Shown here piece by piece: positions 17,571 through 26,011 of a stretch of 64,000 nucleotides of DNA. The notes beneath the pieces were generated by a model, which saw only the letters and a program-made list of their open reading frames with translations, had not been told where the DNA came from and did no database searches. A program made the position numbers and the translations under genes. The stretch's first letter is position 1, and every line of letters begins with the position of its first letter. This DNA is from Nonomuraea candida (GTDB lineage Bacteria > Actinomycetota > Actinomycetes > Streptosporangiales > Streptosporangiaceae), in NCBI RefSeq assembly GCF_000725485.1, contig NZ_JOAG01000049.1:3090-67089 (forward strand). The letters are read 5' to 3'.

Positions 17571-18608
17571 GTGAAGAGAACGTCTACCGACGTGCTGCCG
17601 GGCGAGGGAGCGCTGGGCGACGAGCCGCTGCTCGCGGTCGACAACCTGCACGTGGAGTTCCACACCCGGGCCGGGACGGTGCGCGCGGTCAACGGCGTGA
17701 GCTACACCGTCGCGCCCGGCGAGACGCTCGCGGTGCTGGGCGAGTCGGGTTCGGGCAAGTCCGTGACGGCCCAGGCCATCATGGGCATCCTGGACATGCC
17801 CCCGGCGGTCATCCCCAAGGGGGAGATCCGCTTCAAGGGCACCGACCTGCTCAAGCTCTCCGAGGAGGCCCGCACCCAGGTGCGCGGCCAGCGGATCGCG
17901 ATGATCTTCCAGGACGCGCTCTCCGCGCTCAACCCGGTCTTCACCGTGGGCTGGCAGATCAGCGAGATGTTCCGGGTGCACCGGGGCATGTCCAAGGCCG
18001 ACGCCATGAAGAAGGCCGTCGAGCTGATGGACCGCGTCCGCATCCCGGCCGCCAGGCAGCGCGTGCACGACTACCCGCACCAGTTCTCCGGCGGCATGCG
18101 CCAGCGCATCATGATCGCGATGTCGATCGCGCTGGACCCGGAGGTGCTGATCGCGGACGAGCCGACCACGGCCCTGGACGTGACCGTCCAGGCCCAGATC
18201 ATGGAACTGCTGGCCGAGCTGCAGCGCGAGAGCCAGATGGGCCTGATCCTGATCACCCACGACCTCGGGGTCGTGGCCGACGTGGCCGACAAGATCGCGG
18301 TCATGTACGCGGGGCGCATCGTGGAGAACGCCCCCGTGTACGACATCTACAAGGCGCCCGCCCATCCGTACACGAAGGGCCTGCTGGACTCGATCCCCAG
18401 GGTCGACCAGAAGGGCCAGGACCTGTACGCGATCAAGGGCCTGCCGCCCAACCTGCTCGACCTGCCGACCGGGTGCTCGTTCCATCCCCGGTGCCCGTAC
18501 CGGCAGGACAACTGCGTGACCGACGTCCCCCCGCTCTACGAGATCAGCGGCACGCGCGGCAGCGCCTGCCACTACTGGAGGGAGGTCCTCGATGGCGAGC
18601 GGCAGTGA
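17571..18608 (+). CDS. oppD: Peptide ABC transporter ATPase, OppD/DppD type
   Basis: Cytoplasmic ATPase, 345 residues, GTG start at 17571 behind AGGGGG. Walker [10 protein letters not shown]-loop [11 protein letters not shown], signature FSGGMRQR, Walker [13 protein letters not shown] and switch His in [11 protein letters not shown] are all intact. The C-terminal oligopeptide/dipeptide extension has the Cys-rich motif [14 protein letters not shown], which in this family binds an iron-sulfur cluster. It overlaps oppF by 17 bases. Confidence 0.95.
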   Translation: MKRTSTDVLPGEGALGDEPLLAVDNLHVEFHTRAGTVRAVNGVSYTVAPGETLAVLGESGSGKSVTAQAIMGILDMPPAVIPKGEIRFKGTDLLKLSEEARTQVRGQRIAMIFQDALSALNPVFTVGWQISEMFRVHRGMSKADAMKKAVELMDRVRIPAARQRVHDYPHQFSGGMRQRIMIAMSIALDPEVLIADEPTTALDVTVQAQIMELLAELQRESQMGLILITHDLGVVADVADKIAVMYAGRIVENAPVYDIYKAPAHPYTKGLLDSIPRVDQKGQDLYAIKGLPPNLLDLPTGCSFHPRCPYRQDNCVTDVPPLYEISGTRGSACHYWREVLDGERQ

Positions 18609-19608
18609 GCGCATCCTCGAGGTGCGCGACCTGGTCAAGCACTTCCCGCTGACCCAGGGGATCGTCTTCAAGAAGCAGATCGGCGCGATCAAGGCCGTGG
18701 ACGGCGTGTCGTTCGACCTGAACAGGGGCGAGACGCTGGGCATCGTGGGCGAGTCGGGCTGCGGCAAGTCCACGCTGGCCAAGGTGCTGATGGCGCTGGA
18801 GCGGCCCACCTCGGGCTCGGTGGTGATCAACGGCCGGGACATCGCCAAGGCCAAGGGCGGCGAGCTCAAGCGCATGCGCCGCAACATCCAGATGGTGATG
18901 CAGGACCCGTACACCTCGCTGAACCCCCGGATGACCGTCGGCGACATCATCGGCGAGCCGTACGAGATCCACACGGACGTCGCGCCCAAGGGCGACCGGC
19001 GCAAGCGGGTGCAGGACCTGCTGGAGGTGGTCGGCCTCAACCCCGACCACATCAACCGCTACCCGCACCAGTTCTCCGGCGGTCAGCGGCAGCGCATCGG
19101 CATCGCCCGCGGGCTGGCGCTGCAGCCGGAGATCATCGTCTGCGACGAGCCGGTCTCCGCGCTCGACGTGTCGATCCAGGCGCAGGTCATCAACCTGCTG
19201 GAACGGCTGCAGAACGAGTTCAACCTGGCCTACATCTTCATCGCCCACGACCTGTCGGTGGTGCGCCACATCTCCGACCGGGTGGGCGTGATGTACCTGG
19301 GCAAGTTCGTGGAGCTGGGCAAGGACGCGGAGATCTACGACCGGCCGGCCCATCCGTACACGCAGGCGCTGCTGTCGGCGGTGCCGGTGCCCGACCCGGA
19401 GGGGAGGGAGCAGCGTGAGCGGATCATCCTCCAGGGCGATCCGCCGTCGCCCGCCAACCCGCCCAGCGGGTGCCGGTTCCGCACGCGGTGCTGGAAGGCG
19501 CAGGAGATCTGCGCCGAGGAGGAGCCTCTCCTGCAGATCCGGCCGGGGACGACGCACGAGAGCGCCTGCCACTTCGCCGAGACCCACGACGTGGTGCACG
19601 TGAGCTGA
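18592..19608 (+). CDS. oppF: Peptide ABC transporter ATPase, OppF/DppF type
   Basis: Second ATPase of the importer, 338 residues, ATG at 18592 inside the 3' end of oppD. Walker [10 protein letters not shown], signature FSGGQRQR, Walker [13 protein letters not shown] and [10 protein letters not shown] are present, as is the C-terminal Cys motif [14 protein letters not shown]. It closes the operon. Fourteen bases around its stop codon (19596-19609) are repeated exactly at 19623-19636, between it and the convergent thiolase-like gene. Confidence 0.95.
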   Translation: MASGSERILEVRDLVKHFPLTQGIVFKKQIGAIKAVDGVSFDLNRGETLGIVGESGCGKSTLAKVLMALERPTSGSVVINGRDIAKAKGGELKRMRRNIQMVMQDPYTSLNPRMTVGDIIGEPYEIHTDVAPKGDRRKRVQDLLEVVGLNPDHINRYPHQFSGGQRQRIGIARGLALQPEIIVCDEPVSALDVSIQAQVINLLERLQNEFNLAYIFIAHDLSVVRHISDRVGVMYLGKFVELGKDAEIYDRPAHPYTQALLSAVPVPDPEGREQRERIILQGDPPSPANPPSGCRFRTRCWKAQEICAEEEPLLQIRPGTTHESACHFAETHDVVHVS

Positions 19609-19636
19609 CACCCGGCTCGTCCGCACGTGAGCTGAC
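19596..19636. repeat. 14-bp direct repeat spanning the oppF stop codon
   Basis: GCACGTGAGCTGAC occurs at 19596-19609, where it encodes the last residues and TGA of OppF, and again at 19623-19636 in the spacer. Confidence 0.85.
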
Positions 19637-19639
19637 GGC

Positions 19640-20839
19640 TCACACGGTGGCGATGATCGCTGAGCCGTGGCCGAAGAGGCCCTGGTTGGCGGCCAGGCCG
19701 ACGCGGGCGTCCGCCGTCTGGCGGGCGCCCGCGCGGCCCCTGAGCTGGGCCGTCAGCTCGCAGAGCTGGGCGATGGCCTGGGCCGGGATCGCCTCGCCGA
19801 ACGACGCCAGGCCGCCCGACGGGTTGACCGGGATCCGGCCCCCGAGGGCGGTCGCGCCGTCGCGCAGCAGCTTGTCCGCCCCGCCGGGCGGGCACAGGCC
19901 GATGTCCTCCATCCAGTCCAGCTCCAGGGCCGTGGACAGGTCGTACACCTCCGCCAGGGACAGGTCCTCGGGGCCCACCCCGGCCTCCTCGTACGCCGCG
20001 TGCGCGATCGCCGCCCTGAAGGGCCTCACGGGTCCCGCCGCGGCCGCCCGGGAGTCGGTGGCGAAGTCCGGCAGCTCCAGCACCGTGTTCGGGAACGTCG
20101 GCGTCACCGTGGAGACGGCGGCCAGGCGGACGAACCGCGTGGCGTGCCGGCGGGCGAACGCCTCCGAGGCCAGCACCACCGCCGCGCCCCCGTCGGAGGT
20201 GGCGCAGATGTCCATGAGACGCAGCGGGTCGGCCACCATGGGGGAGGCCGCCACCTCCCCGGCCGTGACGGGCTTGCGGTAGCGGGCCATCGGGTTGAGC
20301 GAGCCCGCCAGCGCGTTCTTGACCTTGACGGCGGCGAAGTCGGCCGGGGTCGAGCCGTGCAGGGCCATGCGGCGGCGGGCGTAGAGGGCGAAGTAGGCGG
20401 GGTTCGTCGCGCCCAGGAGGCGGAAGCGCAGCCAGTCGGGGTCGTCGGGCCGGTCGCCGCCCACCGGCTTGAAGAAGCCCTTCGGCGCCGCCTCCGCGCC
20501 GATCACGAGCGCCACGTCGCACAGGCCGGCCAGGATGCGGGTGCGCGCGATGTCCAGCGCCTGCGCCCCCGACGCGCAGGCCGCGTAGCAGGAGGCCACC
20601 CTGGCGCCCGACCAGCCCAGCGCCCTGGCGTAGGAGGCGCCGGAGACGAAGCCCGGGTAGCCGTTCCTGATCGTGTCGGCGCCGACCACGAACTGCACGT
20701 CCGTCCAGGCCAGCCCGGCGTCCCGCAGCGCCTCGCGGGCGGCCGCCACCCCGTACTCCAGGAAGGGCCTGCCCCACTTGCCCCAGGGATGCATCCCCGT
20801 GCCCAGCACCGCCACCGGCCCGGCTCCACCGGCGCTCAT
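19640..20839 (-). CDS. Thiolase-superfamily protein, possible Ltp2-type aldolase
   Basis: A 399-residue thiolase-fold (SCP2/lipid-transfer type) protein; start at the ATG at 20839, which overlaps the DUF35 stop by four bases. The nucleophile-region motif ACASG (Cys88) is present. The other thiolase catalytic positions are altered: the HDCF-type His is Tyr (EVYDLST, Tyr299), the GHP-type His is Glu (SFGEAIP, about 349), and the C-terminal motif reads NQGLFGHG. In steroid catabolism Ltp2, a thiolase-superfamily member with tyrosines in the active site, works with a DUF35 partner as a retro-aldolase. The gene pairing here and Tyr299 suggest similar C-C lyase chemistry on an acyl-CoA. Ordinary thiolysis is not excluded. 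Confidence 0.88.
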   Translation of the reverse strand: MSAGGAGPVAVLGTGMHPWGKWGRPFLEYGVAAAREALRDAGLAWTDVQFVVGADTIRNGYPGFVSGASYARALGWSGARVASCYAACASGAQALDIARTRILAGLCDVALVIGAEAAPKGFFKPVGGDRPDDPDWLRFRLLGATNPAYFALYARRRMALHGSTPADFAAVKVKNALAGSLNPMARYRKPVTAGEVAASPMVADPLRLMDICATSDGGAAVVLASEAFARRHATRFVRLAAVSTVTPTFPNTVLELPDFATDSRAAAAGPVRPFRAAIAHAAYEEAGVGPEDLSLAEVYDLSTALELDWMEDIGLCPPGGADKLLRDGATALGGRIPVNPSGGLASFGEAIPAQAIAQLCELTAQLRGRAGARQTADARVGLAANQGLFGHGSAIIATV

Positions 20840-21240
20840 GAGGCCCGCCCCCACATCCACACCAGCGGGCCGTCGGCCAGCGGCCCCGAGGTCAGCTCCA
20901 GCTCCATGCCCACCGCGAGCTGCTCCACGCCCAGCCCCTCGACCTGCCCGAGCACCACGATCCCGACCTCGTCGAGCTCGACCGCGGCCAGCGTGACCGG
21001 CTCGTACGGCTCCGCCGCCACGTACGGCGCCGGCGGCGGGTAGCAGGCGTTCGTGTACGACCAGACCCGCCCCCGCCGCGGCAGCCGGACCACCTCCGTC
21101 TCCGTGCCCGCGCAGCGCGGGTCGGGGCACGACCCGTCGCGGGGCGGGAAGCACACCGTGCCGCACTCCGCGCACCTGGTGCCGAGCAGGCGGGCGCCGT
21201 CCCGCTCCACGGTGAACCAGCCCTCGATGGCGTACGTCAT
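20836..21240 (-). CDS. DUF35 OB-fold/zinc-ribbon protein, partner of the thiolase-like enzyme
   Basis: A 134-residue acyl-CoA-associated accessory protein. The N-terminal rubredoxin-like zinc ribbon has CAECGTVCFPP and CPDPRC (four Cys as two pairs plus one), followed by an OB-fold (RGRVWSYTNACYPP onward). DUF35 proteins bind to thiolase-like subunits and complete their active sites. I chose the ATG at 21240; a TTG at 21258 lies inside the operator. Its TGA overlaps the next start (ATGA), so the two proteins are probably made in equal amounts. Confidence 0.88.
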   Translation of the reverse strand: MTYAIEGWFTVERDGARLLGTRCAECGTVCFPPRDGSCPDPRCAGTETEVVRLPRRGRVWSYTNACYPPPAPYVAAEPYEPVTLAAVELDEVGIVVLGQVEGLGVEQLAVGMELELTSGPLADGPLVWMWGRAS

Positions 21241-21253
21241 AGCCGGAGTCTCG

Positions 21254-21267
21254 CACAAGCGCTTGTT
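21254..21267 (-). promoter_or_regulatory. Palindromic operator, KstR2-like
   Basis: The perfect 12-bp palindrome ACAAGCGCTTGT (21255-21266) lies 14 bases before the DUF35 start. It agrees with the KstR2 consensus A-n-CAAG-nn-CTTG-n-T at all but the first base. KstR2 is a TetR-family repressor of steroid-ring catabolism; related TetR regulators of acyl-CoA metabolism use similar sites, so the true regulator is not certain. No TetR gene is adjacent. Confidence 0.65.
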
Positions 21268-21288
21268 AGGTCCAACCCCGCGGGGCCG

Positions 21289-22494
21289 TCATGCGCGCTT
21301 CCGCCGTCTCAGCACCACGCGCGCCGACATCCCCATCGCCAGCAGCACCATCCCCGCCACCACCGGCAGCCGGGAGGCCGGCGCGGGCCCGTCCCCGAAG
21401 TACGCCACCGGCCCCGGCGTCCCCGCCGGCGCCGGCACGTCCAGCCGGCCGGCCGCCCGCAGCGCCAGCGGCGCGTCGGCCACGCCGTGCCCGTAGGCGG
21501 GGCTGTAGCCGCCGGGCGGCCGCCGCCTGGTGCCCGCCTGGATGGCCGTGCGCACGTGGTACGGCGACAGGCCGGGATGCGCGGACCTGATCAGGGCCGC
21601 GATGCCGGCGACCATGGCGGCGGCCGAGCTGGTGCCGTCGCCGACCACGTACGAGTCGCTCCCGTCGGCCGTGACGATCTCCGTGCCCGGCGCGACCACC
21701 GACACGTAGTCCTGCCTGTTGGAGAAGGCGGCGACCCGCAGCCGCCGGTCCACCGCGCCCACCGCGATGACCCCGGGATAGGCGGCGGGGAAGTTCTTCC
21801 TGTTGCCCGAGGCCCCGTCGTTGCCCGAGGAGGCGACCAGCACGGCGCCCTTGGCGATCGCGTACTGGACGGCCTCCTCCTCCGCGGCCGAGCCCTCCCA
21901 GGAGCCGCTGCCGCCGCCGAGCGACATGCTGATCACGTCGGCGCCGTAGTCGGCGGCGTACCTGATGCCCCTGGCCAGCGCGTCGCGCCGGCCGGAGCGG
22001 TGTTTCCCGCGCAGCGGGTCGTCGTTGTCCAGCGTGACCCGGACGGACAGCACCTCGGCCCCGGGCGCGACCCCGAGCACACCGCACCGGCGGCCGTCGC
22101 CGTGGCCGCGCCCGGCGATCAGGCTGGCCATCGCGGTCCCGTGCCGCCCGCCGGGGGCCTGCCCCGAGCCCGTCAGGTCGGGGCCCTGCACGACGGCGCC
22201 GCGCAGGTCGGGGTGGCCGGCGTTCACGCCGGTGTCGAGCACGGCCACCACGACGCCCGCGCCCCTGCTCGACCGCCACGCCTCGGGCAGGCGCAGCGCG
22301 CCCAGGTGCCACTGCCCGGCCCGCGCCGCCTTCCCCACCTCGTCCCCGCCGTCACCCTCGGCTCCGGCCGCGAACCCGCTCCCGGCCGCGAACCCGCTCC
22401 CGGCCCCCATCGCGGTCCCGTGCGCGGTGGCGGCGGGGGCGCAGGCGCACGTGACCAGCCCGGCCAGCAGCACGGGCAGGACGCGCCTCCTCAT
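21289..22494 (-). CDS. Mycosin-like S8 subtilisin serine protease
   Basis: Secreted, membrane-anchored serine protease of 401 residues. After a signal peptide (MRRRVLPVLLAGLVTCACA) come Asp in VAVLDTGV, His in GGRHGTAMAS, the oxyanion Asn in ASSGNDG and Ser in GDGTSSAAAMVAG, so the triad is complete. A single membrane helix near residues 375-395 and a short basic tail follow, as in type VII secretion mycosins. No EccB, EccC, EccD or EsxAB gene is in the window, so it is a solitary mycosin or a general processing protease. A seven-residue GSGFAAG duplication lies after the signal peptide. It overlaps the upstream gene by ATGA. Confidence 0.9.
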   Translation of the reverse strand: MRRRVLPVLLAGLVTCACAPAATAHGTAMGAGSGFAAGSGFAAGAEGDGGDEVGKAARAGQWHLGALRLPEAWRSSRGAGVVVAVLDTGVNAGHPDLRGAVVQGPDLTGSGQAPGGRHGTAMASLIAGRGHGDGRRCGVLGVAPGAEVLSVRVTLDNDDPLRGKHRSGRRDALARGIRYAADYGADVISMSLGGGSGSWEGSAAEEEAVQYAIAKGAVLVASSGNDGASGNRKNFPAAYPGVIAVGAVDRRLRVAAFSNRQDYVSVVAPGTEIVTADGSDSYVVGDGTSSAAAMVAGIAALIRSAHPGLSPYHVRTAIQAGTRRRPPGGYSPAYGHGVADAPLALRAAGRLDVPAPAGTPGPVAYFGDGPAPASRLPVVAGMVLLAMGMSARVVLRRRKRA

Positions 22495-23135
22495 CCGGTC
22501 ATCACCCGGTTCAGCGCCGTCGCGAGCTGCCGCGCGGCGTCACGCAGGCGCGGCCCGGCCCGGTCGCCCGGCTGGTACGCCCGCCCGTCGCCGTACCCCG
22601 CGGCCGTCGCCACCACGTAAGGCTCGCGCGACCCGACCACCACGCCGGTGAAGTACTGCCGGTCGCCGAACCGCGCGGCCGGCCCGCCGGGGAACGCCGC
22701 GGGCCGCACGGTCGCGGGCCGCATGGTCACGGATCGCCCCGGGCCCCCGGGGCCGATCCCGGGGCCGTCGAGCACCGCGATGCCCACGGTGACGACGTAG
22801 GTCTGCGTGCTGTCGGCGTACGTGGCGCGCAGGGCGGTGCGGCAGCCCGGCCGCACGGCCGCCGGCTGGAAGGCGACCCGGCAGGGCGCCTCGGGGGCGA
22901 CCCCCGCCAGCACGTACGTGACCCGCGCCCCCGAAGGGCTGATCCCCGGCACCGCGGCGGGGAACACCCGGGTCACCGGCCAGGTGTGCCAGCGCTCGGA
23001 GACGGGCGGCGGCGGAACGGGCCAGCCCGCGAAGACGGGCGGCGGCGCGACGGGCCGGCCCGCGAAGACGGGTGGCGGCGCGACGGGCCAGAGCAGGGAG
23101 ACGAGGGAGATCAGCACAATGGGCAGGTGGGACAC
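22491..23135 (-). CDS. Proline-rich secreted or anchored protein coupled to the mycosin gene
   Basis: I do not recognise a family. The likely start is the GTG at 23135, five bases after GAGG; an in-frame GTG at 23189 would add 18 residues before the hydrophobic signal (LPIVLISLVSLLWPV). A threefold 33-bp repeat then encodes PVAPPPVFAG-type units. The rest is a roughly 160-residue extracytoplasmic domain with paired Cys (APCRVAF and RPGCRTA) and a Tyr/Val-rich core. It is translationally coupled to the protease (ATGA overlap), which suggests a partner, substrate or inhibitor role. Confidence 0.78.
   Translation of the reverse strand: MSHLPIVLISLVSLLWPVAPPPVFAGRPVAPPPVFAGWPVPPPPVSERWHTWPVTRVFPAAVPGISPSGARVTYVLAGVAPEAPCRVAFQPAAVRPGCRTALRATYADSTQTYVVTVGIAVLDGPGIGPGGPGRSVTMRPATVRPAAFPGGPAARFGDRQYFTGVVVGSREPYVVATAAGYGDGRAYQPGDRAGPRLRDAARQLATALNRVMTG
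23001..23099 (-). repeat. 33-bp tandem repeat encoding PVAPPPVFAG units
   Basis: Three in-frame units at 23001-23033, 23034-23066 and 23067-23099. The first two are nearly identical; the third diverges at its 3' side. Each encodes 11 residues, making a proline-rich spacer just after the signal sequence. Confidence 0.9.
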
Positions 23136-23263
23136 GGCGACCTCGAACGGAAGGGGAGGGACCTCCGATCTGCTCGTGCATTCTGGCACGCGCGCGCCCG
23201 CCCCTTGCGACGCTTCGGTAAACAGTCCGATACGAGGAGTAACTCCGTTGTGTCGCCTTTATG

Positions 23264-24070
23264 CTATTTACAGGGCGAAAGTCTGACATGCGCCCCCGGC
23301 GGCAGGCCCAGCCGCTGCGCCGCGTCCCCGGAGTTGACCGCGATCGCGATCAGCCCGGCCGAGTCCGCGAACACCACCAGTTCCCCCGGCGGCACCACCG
23401 CGTACGTCTCCCGGTACGGCAGCGCGAGCTGCCGCCGCCCCAGCCACACCCCCAGCGTGTCGCCCACCCGCACGCCCAGCGCCCGCAGGTCGTCCACGGT
23501 GATCGAGAGCTGGGTGTTGCCGTAGCGGTCGACCGAGACGACCTCACCCTCCACCGAGCCCTCGCGCAGCAGCGAGGTAGGCTCGGGCAGCGAGACCAGC
23601 CTGTCCGGCGGCACCGAGGGCCCCAGGTCGGCCGGTCTCAGCCCGCCGGACAGCCGCCCGGCGACCGGCGAGAAGACGTCGCGCCCGTGAAACGTGGGCG
23701 AGACCGGGTGCAGGAAGTGGTCCGCGTTGCTGATCTCGTACGCCGCGTCCGCGCCGCCGCTGGCGTGCACGGCCCACGACAGCAGCCCGTTGTCGGGCCC
23801 GATGAACACCCGGCCGCCCGCCTCGACGGCCACCGCGCGCCTGGCGCCGCCCGCCCCGGGATCGACCGCGCCGATGTGGATGCCCTGGGGGAGGTAGGGG
23901 ATGGTCTGGGCGAGAACCGCCGCGCCGCGCCGTACATCACCGGCGGGGATCAGGTGGCACACGTCGATCACCCGCGCCTCGGGGGCGATCCCGGCGATCA
24001 CTCCATGACAGGCCGCCACATAACCATCCTCGAGCCCATAGTCGGTGAGGAGCGTGATGACTGAGGTCAC
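23264..24070 (-). CDS. SAM hydroxide adenosyltransferase (DUF62 family)
   Basis: Cytoplasmic enzyme of the family that hydrolyses S-adenosylmethionine to adenosine and methionine, related to the SAM-dependent fluorinase and chlorinase. The 268-residue protein starts with the family signature LLTDYGLEDGYVAACHGVI and continues with HIGAVDPGAGG and FIGPDNGLL, plus the C-terminal domain with VVSVDRYGNTQLSI. The GTG at 24070 is chosen because the DYG motif must lie near the N-terminus. I see no halogenase-specific loop, so hydrolysis is the best guess. It is divergent from the DUF3263 gene. Confidence 0.9.
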   Translation of the reverse strand: MTSVITLLTDYGLEDGYVAACHGVIAGIAPEARVIDVCHLIPAGDVRRGAAVLAQTIPYLPQGIHIGAVDPGAGGARRAVAVEAGGRVFIGPDNGLLSWAVHASGGADAAYEISNADHFLHPVSPTFHGRDVFSPVAGRLSGGLRPADLGPSVPPDRLVSLPEPTSLLREGSVEGEVVSVDRYGNTQLSITVDDLRALGVRVGDTLGVWLGRRQLALPYRETYAVVPPGELVVFADSAGLIAIAVNSGDAAQRLGLPPGAHVRLSPCK

Positions 24071-24187
24071 ATTTCGTGACTGTACGTCCCTCAATCCGTC
24101 GTGAACAGCCGCACTCCGCACATTACGATGGCCACGGGCCGCGTGCGGGCGACGTGATCGTCGCTCGCCCCTTCCGAGGAGGACACC

Positions 24188-24487
24188 ATGGGAGCACCGC
24201 TCAGCGGTGACAATGCTGCCCAGGAACCGTCCCGCCAACCACTGTCTGAACGCGATCTCGAACTCCTCGCCTTCGAGCGCCAATGGTGGCGCTACGCGGG
24301 CGCTAAGGAGCATGCGATCAAGGAGACCTTCGGGTTCTCCGCCACCCGCTATTACCAGTTGCTCGGTGAGTTGATCGACCGGCCGGAGGCGCTCGAACAG
24401 GACCCCATGCTGGTCAAGCGGCTGCGCAGGTTACGGTCCGCGCGCCGGCGCGACCGCGCCGCCAGAAGGCTTGGCATGCGTCCCTGA
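24188..24487 (+). CDS. DUF3263 domain protein
   Basis: A 99-residue basic protein. LSERDLELLAFERQWWRYAGAKEHAIKETFGFSATRYYQLLGELID is the DUF3263 signature, a small helical actinobacterial domain that looks like a helix-turn-helix DNA-binding module, ending in an Arg-rich tail. The ATG at 24188 follows GAGGAGG by five bases. It is 21 bp upstream of otsB and probably in the same transcript. Function unknown; a regulatory role is inferred. Confidence 0.88.
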   Translation: MGAPLSGDNAAQEPSRQPLSERDLELLAFERQWWRYAGAKEHAIKETFGFSATRYYQLLGELIDRPEALEQDPMLVKRLRRLRSARRRDRAARRLGMRP

Positions 24488-24508
24488 CCTGCTGGGTACG
24501 GCAGGCGC

Positions 24509-25297
24509 GTGAAGAACATCCCTGGAATGGAAGCCATCCTGAGCGATCCGGCGGGCGCCGTGATCGGGCTCGACTTCGACGGAACCCTCTCGCCGATCGT
24601 GCCCGACCCCGCCAAGGCCGTGATCCACCCCGAAGCGCCCGAGGTTCTCGCCGATCTGGGCGCGCACGTCCTGGCGGTGGCCATCGTGACCGGCAGGCCC
24701 GCGGCCACCGCCCTGGAGCTCGGGCCCGGCCTGGCCGACGTGCCGGGTCTGGTCGTGCTCGGGCACTACGGTTTCGAACGCTGGGAGGGCGGGCGGATCT
24801 CCGCGCCCCCGCCCCCGCCGGGCGTGGCCCGGGCCAGGGCCGAGCTGCCGCCGCTGCTCGGCTCGCTCGGCCTGGACGGCGTCACCATCGAGGACAAGGG
24901 CCGGGCCATGGCCGTGCACACCCGGCGCGGCGCCGACCCCGAGGGCGCGCTGGCCCTGTTGCGAGAGCCGCTGGCCAAGCTGGCCGCCCGCCACGACCTG
25001 GTGATCGAGCCCGGGCGCATGGTGCTGGAGCTGCGCCCGCCCGGCATGGACAAGGGGCACGCGCTGAGCGCGTACCTGGCGGAGCGGGGCGCCAGATCCG
25101 TGATGTTCGTCGGTGACGACCTGGGCGACCTGGCCGCCTTCGACGCCGTACGCGCCTCGGGGCTGCCGGGCGTGACCGTGTGCAGCGGCTCCACCGAGGT
25201 GACGGCGCTGGCCGAGCGGGCCGACATCGTGGTGGACGGCCCGGACGGAGTGGTGGCGCTGCTCGCCGAACTGGCGACCGCCTTCACCCGCCCCTGA
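24509..25297 (+). CDS. otsB: Trehalose-6-phosphate phosphatase
   Basis: HAD-superfamily enzyme that dephosphorylates trehalose-6-phosphate, the last step of the OtsAB trehalose route. The 262-residue protein has motif I DFDGTLSPI with the nucleophilic Asp, motif II VTGRP, the conserved Lys in PGMDKGHAL and motif IV FVGDDLGDLAAF. GTG start at 24509. The matching synthase otsA is 2 kb away on the other strand, so the two are not one operon. Trehalose here serves as an osmoprotectant or carbon store by family knowledge. Confidence 0.94.
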   Translation: MKNIPGMEAILSDPAGAVIGLDFDGTLSPIVPDPAKAVIHPEAPEVLADLGAHVLAVAIVTGRPAATALELGPGLADVPGLVVLGHYGFERWEGGRISAPPPPPGVARARAELPPLLGSLGLDGVTIEDKGRAMAVHTRRGADPEGALALLREPLAKLAARHDLVIEPGRMVLELRPPGMDKGHALSAYLAERGARSVMFVGDDLGDLAAFDAVRASGLPGVTVCSGSTEVTALAERADIVVDGPDGVVALLAELATAFTRP

Positions 25298-25360
25298 CCG
25301 CTCGTGCGGCTTTCAGCCGTTCGTGACTGATCTGCAAGTGGTGATCACTAGGGTCGGCGC

Positions 25361-26011
25361 ATGTCCAAGCGCCACCTCGCCGCCGCGGCCGCCGCCGCGG
25401 CCACCCTCCTGCCCGCCACCGTGCTCACCACGGCGCTCACCACGGCGCTCACCACGGCGCTCACCACCGTGCTCACCACTGTCGCCACCACCCTGCCCGC
25501 GCACGCCGCACCGGCCCAGGAACTGCGGCTCAGGGGCGGGCTGACGCTCTACATCCCGATCGGGTGGAAGGTCTACGGCGCCGGCACGGACGTGGTCCAG
25601 GTCGTCACCGGCACGTGCGGCAAGCCCATGGGCTGGGGCTCGCCCAAGTGCGACTCCTTCTACGTCCTCGGTCCCGAGCGCATCAGGCAGGGCGCGGAGG
25701 GCTTCTCCCCGTACACCGGCAGGAGCCCCTACTACCCGGCCAGCGACGTGCAGCCCTGTCCCTTCAACCCGAAGTGGTACGAGCTCATCGGCCCGAAGGT
25801 GACCAAGGGCCTGCGCCAGGTCGGCCCCGGGCACAAGGCCGCCTACCGCGCCTGGCAGTCCACCTGCGTCTCCTCCTCCGGCTCCGGCTTCAAGGTGCGC
25901 AAGCGCTTCACGCAGCGTGAGTGGTACCTGCCGAAGACCCGCGTCCTGGTCGTCGACCAGTGGAACACGCCCGGCCTGGCCGACGCGCTCAGGCACGCCG
26001 ACTGGAAGTAG
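25361..26011 (+). CDS. Secreted protein of unknown function with repeat-expanded signal peptide
   Basis: A 216-residue exported protein. The signal sequence has an Ala-rich start and is lengthened by four to five TTAL/TTVL units from a 12-bp repeat, with likely cleavage after AHA near residue 49. The mature part is basic and aromatic rich with four or more Cys (GTCGKP, PKCDSFY, QPCPFNP, STCVSS), so disulfides are likely. I recognise no catalytic motif. Its 3' end overlaps the convergent MFS gene by 23 bases. Confidence 0.82.
   Translation: MSKRHLAAAAAAAATLLPATVLTTALTTALTTALTTVLTTVATTLPAHAAPAQELRLRGGLTLYIPIGWKVYGAGTDVVQVVTGTCGKPMGWGSPKCDSFYVLGPERIRQGAEGFSPYTGRSPYYPASDVQPCPFNPKWYELIGPKVTKGLRQVGPGHKAAYRAWQSTCVSSSGSGFKVRKRFTQREWYLPKTRVLVVDQWNTPGLADALRHADWK
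25421..25480 (+). repeat. 12-bp tandem repeat within a signal-peptide coding region
   Basis: Five copies of a unit like GCGCTCACCACG at 25421-25432, 25433-25444, 25445-25456, 25457-25468 and 25469-25480. Each encodes four residues (A/V-L-T-T), so copy number changes lengthen the hydrophobic core in steps of four without a frameshift. Confidence 0.9.
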
